NCBI GenBank assembly: GCA_035772735.1
Contig: JASDFA010000006.1
Coordinates: 70,138,001 to 70,202,000 of the forward strand
Reading direction: 5' to 3'
DNA from: Datura wrightii
Lineage: Eukaryota > Streptophyta > Magnoliopsida > Solanales > Solanaceae
DNA length: 64,000 bases
Part shown: positions 34,677 through 45,613 of the stretch, piece after piece
Position numbering within the stretch: position 1 is the stretch's first letter
How the letters are laid out: every line of letters starts with the position of its first letter
Program-made: the position numbers and the translations under genes
The notes under the pieces: model-generated
Databases searched by the model: none
What the model saw: only the letters and a program-made list of their open reading frames with translations
What the model was told of the DNA's origin: nothing

Positions 34677-35373
34677 AAGGAAATTGTACCCAACCAGAAC
34701 TCACGTTTTGAGAACTTGGCATAAAGCTTTCGTTCTCTAAGTGTTTGTAGCACAACTCTCAAGTGTTGTTCATGTTCTACCTCACTCCAAGAGTAGACCA
34801 AAATGTCATCAATGAAGACAATTACAAAATGGTCTAGGTATGGCTTGAATACCCTGTTCATGAGATCCATAAATGCTACAGGTGCATTAGTCAACCCGAA
34901 AGACATCACCAAGAATTCAAAGTGCCCAAACCTGCTCTGAAAGGCTGTCTTAGAGATATCGTCGGACTTGATTCTTAGCTAATGGTAACCCGACCTTGGG
35001 TTAATTTTGGAAAAGTGAGTAGCACCTTGTAGATGATCAAATAAATTATCAATATGAGGCAACAAATATTTATTATTGATTGTAGCCTTATTCAGCTGTC
35101 TGTAGTCAATGCACATCCTCATTGTGCCATCTTTATTTTTCACAAATAATACAGGTGCACCCCAAGGTGATACACTAGGCATGGTGAAACCTTCAATTCT
35201 ATCAACTCAGCTGGAGCCATACGATATGGAGGAATAGAGATAGGTTGAGCCCTTGGGACTAAATCAATGCTGAACTCAATTTCTCTCACTAGAGGTAGCC
35301 TAGGCAAATCTTCTGGGAACACATTGGCAAATTCTCTAACAATAGGAACATTGTTGATAGTAACATTCTCTGC
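34664..35373 (-). pseudogene. Element B pol: reverse transcriptase
   Basis: Pieces in order from the right: FPEDLPRLPLVREIEFSIDL and PYRMAPAEL (35140-35322), a short internal loss replacing the usual LKEQLKDLL region, SPWGAPVLFVKNKDGTMRMC (34979-35182) with motif A changed to FSKINPRSGYH (Asp to Asn), a stop, then MSFGLTNAPVAFMDL and the intact catalytic box FIDDILVYS (34664-34912; FIDD at 34805-34816). Loss of the motif A Asp alone would inactivate the enzyme. Confidence 0.88.
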
Positions 35374-35730
35374 TCAAGTATCATGAACGGTAGCGATAAA
35401 ATCTAAACACCCATGATTGATCATTTGACGTACCTTTACATAAGATATTATCTTTCCTTGGGTCATAGGAGTCACGCCTTTCCACACTAAAGGTGGTTCT
35501 CCAGGAGAATCAAAATGTATAAGCTTAGCGTGGAAATCAACTAAAGCATAACATGATGACAACCAATCCATACCCATAATCACATCAAAGTCAGATATCA
35601 CTAACTCTGATAGATCAACTACGGTGTCCCTGTCCTAAATAGATATTACACAGTCTCTATAAACTCTATCCACTGCCAAAGTCTCCCCTACCAGAGTCAT
35701 AAACATATATGGCACAATAAGGGACTCAAT
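35374..35730 (-). pseudogene. Element B pol: protease C-terminal half, split by element C
   Basis: The frame 35374-35601 has ISDFDVIMGMDWLSSCYALV, the usual end of the gypsy protease/linker. After a stop the same frame continues up to 35730, where element C interrupts. The reading resumes in the same frame at 45614 on the other side of C when one copy of the GGTCC duplication is ignored. This is clean evidence that C jumped into B. Confidence 0.85.
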
Positions 35731-35735
35731 GGTCC
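35731..35735. repeat. Target-site duplication of element C, left copy (GGTCC)
   Basis: Identical to 45609-45613 on the other side of the element. Confidence 0.93.
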
Positions 35736-38307
35736 TGTTATACCCCGTAGAATTCCTGGCACCTAGATGACCTATTCGCACGTTGGTTAAGCATATTTGA
35801 AGGCCATACGTGCTGGAGAAAGGCCCGGGAAAAGATCGGACGAGAAACCTGTCGAACCATCGCGTAAGGAGCCGAGGCAGAGCCCCTCCGCGATGGCAGC
35901 GTGTCACGGAGGAGAGGCCTCCGCGTTGGCTCCGTGACACGTTGGCCTTGTCCAGGCCCAAGTATATAAAGCCCACTTCGGTTTTAAATCATTTATACAC
36001 TTATAAATTTCCAGAAAACAGAGAGTAAGCAGCAGAGAGAAGGTAAGAATGAAGGAGGTATTATAATTTTTGTCCGATTACGCTGCTAAACGTTGTCCAA
36101 ACTCAAATTAACCTCAGATACCGAGGTATTTAGCAGCAGAGAGCATTCCTACGGATTTAGTTTCGCGAAATACGGCCGACGAATCATCGAGCCACCGAGC
36201 TAAGGTAAGTGGAATTGCTCTAAATTAGTGTCTATGTGTTCCTAGCTGTGAAGTGAATATTTCTCCCTTCTGGACCTCTGAAAAATAGCGAGTTTTCGAC
36301 CGTCTTTCGATAAGCCCAAGTTTAGGCTATAAACTATATCGAAAGTGACGTTACTCTTTAAAGTAAAGTTGTATTTAGCATTGATTGTCATATTTATGAA
36401 TGCAGTTGGGAGAAAACAGTTGAAGTACCGGCCGAGCCTCGTCCGACAGACGAATAGTTCAAGGATAAGGTATGTAAAGCTAGTTTCCTCGGCAAGTTAG
36501 TAATCTTGGTACAGTACAGTAATTTAAAGGCCAGTAGAATGTTCAGAAGTCATGTGTTATGCTTATTATGAATGTTGGTACGGTATTAGAAGTATCAAGT
36601 TATAGTTTGCGCAAAACTTGCTAGCCCGATATAGATCCTAATACAAGTGTTAGAATCTGCACAGTATGCTCAAGTATGTGATGTGACACGGAATGTTAGG
36701 ATATCATTGTATTCAGTTGAAACCCAGTAAAGCAATGTAATATCTGTAAGACATCTCAGAAATAGAACGATAAGTTAAAGTGAAGCTAGGAAGCATATTA
36801 GAATTAGTAAATCTTGTTACTATAGAAACTCAGTATACAACATAGTTTCAGTAGAAAGACTATATCATGTTCAGTATTAGACCCAGTGTAGTCTGGCAGA
36901 AGACTATATTTATGCATATGTACTATTACCAGCCTCAGCATGTGTTAAGTACGTACATATTACTGTCATTAGCTCAGCATATAGTATATACAAATACTAT
37001 ACCACTATTAGCTTCAGTATGTGGGACATGCAGATAATATTACTAGTTGAGACCGTTGTATTGTTTGGGGTTGGACTACCTAGCATCCATGACCGCCCCA
37101 GGGTTGATAGCTGTATCGACTCGTTCGCCAGAGGACGAGGATACGTCGCTCTATGGAGTGGCATGCCGTCCCACAGGGGACGAAGATGGGATGCCAGTTT
37201 TCCCCATATTATGCCTTGGTCGGCTTTTACACACCCCTGTCGAGCGGATACGCCCGGGTGTTGATTCAGGAATCCTCCGGACTCAGATGCAGTTATAGTC
37301 AGGGGCTCAGCGAGCCCAAGTGCATACCCAGGGGACCGGCAGGGTGCTTACAGGGTTTATAGGAGATGGGATGACCGGGGTAGGGGTATAGATTCTGTGC
37401 TGGTTGTACCTCCCGGCTTATAGGGGCCGGGTAAGGTTTGTGTGTGCTATGTTATGTTATGATATGTTATGCCGTGTTACAGTAGATACGAGTAGATCAG
37501 CAGTAGAACAATATGTCTCCAGGTATGACTCCTACTCCTTCCAGTATAATTGAGAGAAGGTATGACTTACATTATCAGACGGTTAATCTATTTCTTCCTA
37601 CTGCAGTTTCATCAGTTATATTATTGTTTTCAGTTATTGCTTTACATACTCAGTACCAGCGGTACTGACGCCCAGTGGGGCGCTGCATTACTTGCCTGCA
37701 GGTACTCATAGACGAGCAGGCGATACCACGTGATTCCTGTCAGCGATAGAGCATTCAGCTCCTGTCATCCGGAGACTGAATCCCAGAGGTGTATTCCGTT
37801 TTCTTTTGTTGTACAGTACGGGTAGGTCGGGGCCCTGTCCCGATCATTTCTATTGTTATTCTTAGAGGCTTGCAGTCTGTATATACTTCCCTGTGGTCAG
37901 ATGAGCCGGTCGTGTGAGGCCGTGCAGTTGTATAGCTGTTAGAACTTTTGTTTCTTTTATGTTGGCCGTGTGGGGCCATATGTTTGACAGTAGTGGTGAC
38001 CTTGCCGGTCACGTAGCTATCCAGTACTTCATGGTTAAGTTATAGATAACTAGACAGCATGGTGGCCTTGTCGGCCCGCATAGGTTCCCCTATATTGAGA
38101 TATTTCTGGTCAGCTGTCAGTACAGGTACAGGAGGCTATAGGCCAATGGGCCGGGGGTTGTGTTTACAGCCGTTATATAGCCCTTTGTTTCCCGAAATGT
38201 GAGTTAGAGCCAGCCAGGCACCAAATGTGCCCAGGCTTAGCAGTCCAGCAGTTCAGGTCCTAGTAGGGCACCAGGTGCCAGTCATACCCCCCAAGGCGGG
38301 TGTGACA
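35736..38307 (+). mobile_element. 5' LTR of element C
   Basis: Begins TGTTATACCCCGTAG and ends CGGGTGTGACA; 2572 bp, the same length as the 3' LTR at 43037-45608. Reading the two side by side gives about 46 substitutions (about 39 transitions, 7 transversions) and two single-base indels, about 1.8%. The excess of transitions fits decay of methylated cytosine. Contains the promoter elements annotated separately and AAGGTATG/AAGGTAAG splice-donor-like words (36030-36210, 36468). Confidence 0.95.
35857..35970 (+). promoter_or_regulatory. LTR promoter of element C: two GC-rich hairpins and TATA box
   Basis: Hairpin 1 has arms CCATCGCG (35857-35864) and CGCGATGG (35889-35896). Hairpin 2 has 12-bp perfect arms CGTGTCACGGAG (35900-35911) and CTCCGTGACACG (35930-35941). 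TATATAAA follows at 35963-35970. The 3' LTR has the same layout (TATA at 43264-43271), with hairpin 1 kept and one arm-adjacent change. Role in transcription is inferred from position only. Confidence 0.75.
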
Positions 38308-38310
38308 AAC

Positions 38311-38323
38311 TTGGTATCAGAGC
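38311..38323 (+). other. Primer-binding site of element C
   Basis: TTGGTATCAGAGC, three bases after the LTR end. It fits the 3' end of initiator tRNA-Met, as in many plant LTR elements. Confidence 0.9.
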
Positions 38324-40984
38324 AGGTCGTGTCCCAGGGGGTCTGCAAGTCGTGCTAAGTAGAGTCTTGTCTATGGGTGTGTTGTGCACCACATACTATA
38401 GGCAGGAGGCTGCGAGGCATGCTAGGATGGTTACCCTTCCTTCTCAGTCAGTCGTGCTTTAGAGCGGTACAGCATAGGGTTAAGTCCCTATAAACTTACC
38501 GTATTCTTTGATTACAGATACAAAGGCAGATCAGCATTATCATATCACATGCAGAAGATCAGATATAGCAACAGAAGAGGGCATCAGCCAGTTACATGAT
38601 AACTACAGTAGCAGGAGGAGGTACTCGAAACCTCCCAGCATGATACCTTTATCGGTACTATCCCCAGTATATGTTGATAACGTCAAAATAGGAAGTCAGG
38701 AATGTAATGTACATACGAGTTGATTTATTTATTAGCTATACAAGACCTGATTAAGATTACAGATAAGGTCAGACCATCAGGAAAGCATAAGGAAGAGAGG
38801 GAAATGCAGGAATCCCAACCACGTTTTTTTTCAGATGTGGTACAGTTATATGTTTCTATCTGTTGCAACAAGAAAAGGGCTATTCCTACCTCTTGACCTT
38901 GATCCCAGTACGGTAAAGGGGCATAAGAATTAAGGCGAGGCTGCCCAAAACAAGCAGTAAGTGAAGATAGATTGATTAATTCTAGTAAGTGTTAGTGACC
39001 ATAAAGAGGGAGTAAGACTGTTAGCTTACCCGAAGTAGGGGTAAAAGACCTGCTAGTGATGAATGCCTAATAATAGTCAAGTTTGAGTCAGAAAAAGGCC
39101 AAGTCCGCCATATATGCTAACAGATAGCAAGACATACCTGTAAGATTATAGTTATGATCCAGTTGTGACATCGAAAGATATAGAGGTCATGTGAATCAGA
39201 TGGGCTTGAATATAAGCCAGAAGAAGTATAGGCCGAGGCTTGATCAGTAATCTCATTAGCAACGAAAGGCAGGTACCTTGAACCCCAGAGTTCAGCTTAA
39301 GCAAGATGAGAAGAAGAAGCAAGAATGCCAGATTTTGTGGGGAAATCAGGGTTACCCCCCCCCCCCAGATTGATAGAGTATCGTTTTAAGGATTAAGCCT
39401 CGGGCTGACAGTAAGATTGCGGTTTAGAATACCGCAGTATGCCTGTTCATGGAGAAGTTAAGAAATTACTGATACAGCAATTCTAATCTAGTGTGGCCTA
39501 GAGATAAGGCCCAGCAGACAGTCATGGGCTCTTAATATAAGCCAAGTAAGGCCACAAGATTCGAACGTTGACCCCACATCGCAGGAGTGGCGGAATTTCA
39601 AATAGCAGACAATAACTAAGGTGTTTATGTTTGTTAATTTCAGAATGGGGTGACAATACAATGAAATGATAAGTCAGGGCAAGAGATAGTATTAGGCCGT
39701 AGAAGCGGTGTATCATGTACGGTATGAGACTCAGCAGAGCATGTCAGAGATTATGTATTACCGCAGAATTCAGTACATATTGTACGTAACTAGCGATATA
39801 TATATATACAGATAATAGGTATGCTGTGAGTAGCTGCCTAAGGGGTATAATCACGGATACTGATTAGTAATAGAAAGCATGTACAAATTGCATTGCAGGA
39901 TCCCCTTGCCAAAAAAAAAAAAGAGAAAAAGAGAGAGAAGAGAGAAGAAAGAAAGAAAGGAGAGAAGAAAGGAGAAAGGGAAAGGAGAAGAGAAAGGGCA
40001 GATTAAGTGTGAATTACGTATGAAGTCATAGGAACTGTCTCAGTTCTCAGTTAATAAGTTAATGGACTTATGTGTTGTTGCCAGATCTAGGCTCTGGAAG
40101 CTTACTAGAGTTAATGGCCTGAATCAGATGGCTAGATGATAAGAGCATAGTTAGATGGTCTAATGACTAGCTGGCGCTTATATTAGCAGGGAAGCATCTT
40201 TAAAAATCAATAGCATTATTGTATATGCCGGAACCAGAATTTTTCCAGTATGTTAAGTGGTCGTACATCATTTTCCCAGCTTTCTAGGTGAGAGTCAACC
40301 TTAGTCAACCTAGCAGTTATTACAAGGAATACTCCGCAAGTCAGACAAGCCCGTGGGCACCCCAAGAAAAGGGGGTCCACATCAGTAGTCAGCGATAGAC
40401 TAGTGCTTCAGCCAGTTCTCGTAAGATATTCAGATGCGGAGCCCTGGCAGAAGGCCAGTATTTACAGAATAGCTCATAAGACCGAGAATTCCCCAGAATA
40501 GCACTATAAATCCAAGTGGATACACACAAGGCGTAAGAAATTGGTAGTGCTCTGCTAGCACAGTGTTTACTAAGACAAGGAGATCGGTAGGTTCCCTATG
40601 AAGATCCAGGGACGGATCGCCTAAGAGTAGGTTGGACTAAGCACAACATCACAATTGTTCAATTAGGAGGACAAAACGGTTAGTTGTCCACAACCCCGCA
40701 GTTATGCATGAGCTACAGATGTCCGAGTAGGACATGTAGAGCATTGTTAGACTATTGCAGCATTCGGATCATCTAACCCAGCCATTTAGTTAGTCGAGGT
40801 TATTCAGCCAGATTATTAGAGATCATGATCATTGTCAGAATCCTCTGATCAGATACGGGCACATGGTGTGCAGATAGTTGTTCAGGTTATCTCAGCAACA
40901 AGTAGCCTTAGCATGCGGCCAGAAGGCCAGATGAGTTCTAATTATACCGGTAGATTACTTATCAGATTCTCTAGTATAATAAAC
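38324..40984 (+). other. Internal region of C with no recognisable gag, protease or RT palm
   Basis: The first 190 bases are leader, alignable with the leaders of D and E (AGTAGAGTCTTGTCTATG, TTACCCTTCCTTCTCAGTCAG). From about 38515, where gag starts in E, to about 40985, where pol homology resumes, I recognise nothing: no zinc knuckle, no DSG protease, no RT motifs, and frames no longer than about 70 codons. The length (about 2.47 kb) is nearly that of the gag-RT part it replaces in E (about 2.5 kb). It contains a run of 13 C or so at 39354-39366 and a purine tract. Confidence 0.6.
39909..39998 (+). repeat. About 90-nt uninterrupted purine tract
   Basis: An A-run followed by GAGA, GAAA and GGA words, all purine on the plus strand. 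Far from the element's own polypurine tract. Confidence 0.92.
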
Positions 40985-41640
40985 CAGTATAACCGTCAGT
41001 TATATGTCAATTTTTTTTTCTAAATATGAATTTTGGCTGAGTTCAGTAGCCTTTTTGGTCGCATTGCGTCAGAAGTTGGTGTACAGGTAGATACACAGAA
41101 AAAATGAAGCAGTGAAGACATAGCCAGACCTACCACTTCGACCGAAATACGCAATCCCTGCTGTTAGCCGGGTACTACAGAGGGTTTGTGGAAGGATCTT
41201 CCACCTTAGCAGCACCTCTGACTAAATTAACACAGAAGGCAGTAAAGTTCCAGCAGACCGAGGCATGTGAGTAGAACTTCCAGGAGTTAAAAGACAGGTT
41301 AACATCATCCCCAGTGTTAGTATCGTCAGAAGGTACAGAGGGTTAATGCAGCATGGTAAAGTAATAGCTGATGCCTTCAGGCAGTTGGAGAAACATGAAA
41401 AGAATTATCTTACTCATGACCTAGAGTTAGCCGTAGTAGTTTATGCCTTAAAGAGTGAAAATTTTGTATCACCCAGGAAGGGCTAATATGGTAGCAGATG
41501 CCCTTAGCCGTAAATCTATGGGGAGTTGGCATACTTGCAGCCTGAACAGCGAGAATAGACCCGAGAATTACACTAGTTAGCCGGTTTAGCCGTTCACGTA
41601 GCAGAAATAAAGGATAACAGAGCGTTAATACAGAATGTCG
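40985..41640 (+). pseudogene. Element C pol: RT thumb and RNase H remnant with deletions
   Basis: Homology starts abruptly at RQLYVNF and continues through VGVQVDTQK, YYRGFV-like residues and LTKLTQKAVKFQQTEACE. The RNase H start (CDAS region) is deleted between TEG and MQHGKV. HEKNYLTHDLELA is kept. Then a second deletion joins YALK directly to ENFVSPRKG, removing the FTDHKS catalytic segment. Several frame changes. This domain cannot be active. Confidence 0.82.
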
Positions 41641-42776
41641 CAGTGTTGTCGTTAGTGGTGGGAGTAAAGGAACGGCAATATGGAGACCCTAGCCGGGTTC
41701 AACTTGAACACAAGGTTCAGTAAGGAGAGGTGACATATTTTCAGATAACCGGGGATGAAATGTTGCGATATAAAGGCCGCATTTGTGTTCCAGATATTTT
41801 GGGGCATCGCCAGCAGCTTATGAGCGAGGCGCATTACGCCCGCTATTCTCTCCACCCAGGCATGACGAAAATGTGCCATGATATCAAAGAAAACTACTGG
41901 TGGCCAGGTATGAAAAGAGAAATTGCTGAATTTGTAGCCCAGTGTCCTAACTGCCAACAGGTGAAAGCAGAACATCAGAAACCAGGCGGGTTAACTTAGG
42001 ACATAGTTGTGCCTCTCTGGAAATGAGAAGCAGTGAATATGGATTTTGTGGCAGGATTACCCCGTACCAGACGCGGAAATGATTCTATTTGGGTAATAGT
42101 TAACAGGCTGACAAAATCAACTCATTTCCTGCCAGTGAAAGCTACCTTCTCGGCCGAGGATTATGCCGAATTATATATCAGAAGAATAGTTAGATTGCAT
42201 GGAGTGCCGGTATCTATCATTTCTGATAGGGGAGCACAGTTTACAGCTAGATTCTGGCAGTCGTTCCAGAGGGGCCTGGAAACGCAGATTAATTTAAGCA
42301 CAGCATTCTATCCTCAGACAGATGAGCAGGCTGAGCGCATAACTCAGACGCTCAAAGACATGTTGTGAGCGTGTGTGCTAGATTTCGGTAGTAGCCAAAG
42401 TGAGCATTTACCGTTAATTGAATTTGCCTACAATAATAGCTATTATTCAGCCATCCAGATGGCGCCTTTTGAGGCATTATACGAGCGAAAATGCAGATCG
42501 CCGAATAGTTGGTTTCAAATCGGAGAGTCAGTGTTGGATGGGCCTTATCGGATTCGGCGAAGAATAGGCCGAGTTACATACGAATTGAACTTGCCTCCAG
42601 AGTTAGCATATGAAGAGATTCCAGTAGCTATCCTAGACAGACAGATTCGCAGGTTGAGGACTAAAGATGTTGCGTCTGTCAAGGTACTGTGGCGTAACAG
42701 GAATCGTGAGGAAATGACGTGGGAAGCTGAAGAAGATATGAAAGCCGGATACCCTCACCTATTTCAGGCCTAGTCA
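41641..42776 (+). pseudogene. Element C pol: integrase and chromodomain-like tail
   Basis: The zinc domain is intact by eye (EAHYARYSLHPGMTKM...CPNCQQV). All three catalytic acids are visible: MDFVAGLP, ISDRGAQFTARFW and DEQAERITQ. Three in-frame stops break it (TAG near 41998, TGA in WK-stop-EA near 42026, TGA at 42366). A deletion joins GESVLDG to PYRIRRRIG, removing the usual linker, and another joins LPPEL to AYEEIPVAILDRQ. The chromodomain-like QIRRLRTKDVASVKVLWRN and the tail YPHLFQA close the gene. Upstream, an LTR-proximal stop at 42771-42773 ends the frame. Confidence 0.88.
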
Positions 42777-42929
42777 GGCAACAGGTATGTCCATATTATT
42801 ACTTATACAGTACCTTATAGTTGTATGTGTGTGAATGAGAAAGATTGATACTTAGTTATCCAGTGGATCTTAAAATATTACGTGCAGTACCTGTGTTGGA
42901 CTTTTCTGCATTTCAAGTTTTTGCTATAG

Positions 42930-43036
42930 TCCATATTACAGGGGAAACTCTGCCGAAATTTTTCTAGAAAGTAAGTTAAGTAGTCCTCCAGATAGCAGTG
43001 TACATTCGAGGACGAATGTTCTTAAGGGGGGCAGAA
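42930..43036 (+). other. 3' UTR module and polypurine tract of element C
   Basis: Order: GGGGAAACTCTGCCGAAATT (from about 42941), hairpin ACATTCG-AGGA-CGAATGT (43002-43019, perfect 7-bp arms), purine tract AAGGGGGGCAGAA (43024-43036), then the LTR. The same module is seen in H, B, G and at 24 kb in part. Confidence 0.85.
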
Positions 43037-45608
43037 TGTTATACCCCGTAGAATTCCTGGCACCTAGACGACCTATTCACACGTTGGTTAAGCATATTTG
43101 AAGGCCATACGTGCTGGAGAAAGGCCCGGGAAAAGATCGGACGAGAAACCTGTCGAACCATCGCGGAAGGAGCCGAGGCAGAGCCCCTCCGCGATGGTAG
43201 CGTGTCACGGAGGAGAAGCCTCCGCATTGGCTCCGTGACACGTTGGCCTTATCCAGGCCCAAGTATATAAAGCCCACTTCGGTTTTAAATCATTTATACA
43301 CTTATAAATTTCCAGAAAACAGAGAGTAAGCAGCAGAGAGAAGGTAAGAACGAAGGAGGTATTATAATTTTCGTCCGATTACGCTGCTAAACGTTGTCCA
43401 AACTCAAATTAACCTCAGATACCGAGGTATTTAGCAGCAGAGAGCATTCCTACGGATTTAGTTTCGCGAAATACGACCGACAAATCGTCGAGCCACCGAG
43501 CTAAGGTAAGTGGAATTGCTCTAAATTAGTGTCTATGTGTTCCTAGCTGTGAAGTGAATATTTCTCCCTTCTGGACCTCTGAAAAATAGCGAGTTTTCGA
43601 CCGTCTTTCGATAAGCCTAAGTTTAGGCTATAAACTATATCGAAAGTGACGTTACTCTTTAAAGTAAAGTTGTATTTAGCATTGATTGTCATATTTATGA
43701 ATGCAGTTGGGAGAAAACAATTGAAGTACCGGCCGAGCCTCGTCCAACAGACGAATAGTTCAAGGATAAGGTATGTAAAGCTAGTTTCCTCGGCAAGTTA
43801 GTAATCTTGGTACAGTACAGTAATTTAAAGGCTAGTAGAATGTTCAGAAGTCATGTGTTATGCTCATTATGAATGTTGGTACGGTATTAGAAGTATCGAG
43901 TTATAGTTTGCGCAAAACTTGCTAGCCCGATATAGATCCTAATACAAATGTTAGAATCTGCACAGTATGCTCAGTATGTGATGTGACACGGAATGTTAGG
44001 ATATCATTGTACTCAGTTGAAACCCAGTAAAGCAATGTAATATCTGTAAGACAACTCAGAAATAGAACGATAAGTTAAAGTGAAGCTAGGAAGCATATTA
44101 GAATTAGTAAATCTTGTTACTATAGAAACTCAGTATACAGCATAGTTTCAGCAGAAAGACTATATCATGTTCAGTATTAGACCCAGTGTAGTCTGGCAGA
44201 AGACTATATTTATGCATATGTACTATTACCAGCCTCAGCATGTGTTAAGTACGTACATATTACTGTCATTAGCTCAGCATATAGTATATACAAATACTAT
44301 ACCACTATTAGCTTCAGTATGTGGGACATGCAGATAATATTACTAGTTGAGACCGTTGTATTGTTTGGGGTTGGACTACCTAGCATCCATGACCGCCCCA
44401 GGGTTGATAGCTGTATCGACTCGTTCGCCAGAGGACGAGGATACGTCGCTCTACGGAGTGGCATGCAGTCCCACAAGGGACGAAGATGGGATGCCAGTTT
44501 TCCCCATATTATGCCTTGGTCGGCTTTTACACACCCCTGTCGAGCGGATACGCCCGGGTGTTGATTCAGGAGTCCTCTGAACTCAGATGCAGTTATAGTC
44601 AGGGGCTCAGCGAGTCCAAGTGCATACCCATGGGACCGGCAGGGTGCTTACAGGGTTTATAGGAGATGGGATGATCGGGGTAGGGGTATAGATTCTGTGC
44701 TGGTTGTACCTCCCGACTTATGGGGGCTGGGTAAGGTTTGTGTGTGCTATGTTATGTTATGATATGTTATGCCGTGTTACAGTAGATACGAGTAGATCAG
44801 CAGTAGAACAATACATCTCCAGGTATGACTCCTACTCCTTCCAGTATAATTGAGAGAAGGTATGACTTACATTATCAGACGGTTAATCTATTTCTTCCTA
44901 CTGCAGTTTCATCAGTTATATTATTGTTTTCAGTTATTGCTTTACATACTCAGTACCAGCGGTACTGACGCCCAGTGGGGCGCTGCATTACTTGCCTGCA
45001 GGTACTCATAGACGAGCAGGTGATACCACGTGATTCCTGTCAGCGATAGAGCATTCAGCTCCTGTCATCCGGAGACTGAATCCCAGAGGTGTATTCCGTT
45101 TTCTTTTGTTGTACAGTACGGGTAGGTCGGGGCCCTGTCCCGATCATTTCTATTGTTATTCTTAGAGGCTTGCAGTCTGTATATACTTCCCTGTGGTCAG
45201 ATGAGACGGTCGTATGAGGTCGTGCAGTTGTATAGCTGTTAGAACTTTTGTTTCTTTTATGTTGGCCGTGTGGGGCCATAAGTTTGACAGTAGTGGTGAC
45301 CTTGCCGGTCACGTAGCTATCCAGTACTTCATGGTTAAGTTATATATAACTAGACAGCATGGTGGCCTTGTCGGCCCGCATAGGTTCCCCTATATTGAGA
45401 TGTTTCTGGTCAGTTGTCAGTACAGGTACAGGAGGCTATAGGCCAATGGGCCGGGGGCTGTGTTTACAGCCGTTATATAGCCCTTTGTTTCCCGAAATGT
45501 GAGTTAGAGCCAGCCAGGCACCAAATGTGCCCAGGCTTAGCAGTCCAGCAGTTCAGGTCCTAGTAGGGCACCAGGTGCCAGTCATACCCCCCAAGGCGGG
45601 GTGTGACA
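43037..45608 (+). mobile_element. 3' LTR of element C
   Basis: 2572 bp from TGTTATACCCCGTAG to GGGGTGTGACA, collinear with the 5' LTR throughout. See the 5' LTR for divergence. TATATAAA is at 43264-43271. Confidence 0.95.
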
Positions 45609-45613
45609 GGTCC
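45609..45613. repeat. Target-site duplication of element C, right copy (GGTCC)
   Basis: Identical to 35731-35735. Confidence 0.93.

Noticed and set aside
37019..37362. Frames of 70-83 codons repeated at 44319-44580 and mirrored at 14476-14811
   Set aside because: They lie inside LTR copies; their repetition reflects the LTRs and not a conserved gene.
37755..38012. 85-codon minus-strand frame, also at 45055-45312 and (as +) at 13837-14061
   Set aside because: Again LTR sequence seen in three copies; no domain, and it opposes LTR transcription.
39354..39366. Poly-C run in element C
   Set aside because: A homopolymer that may be slippage or a sequencing artefact; nothing else marks it.
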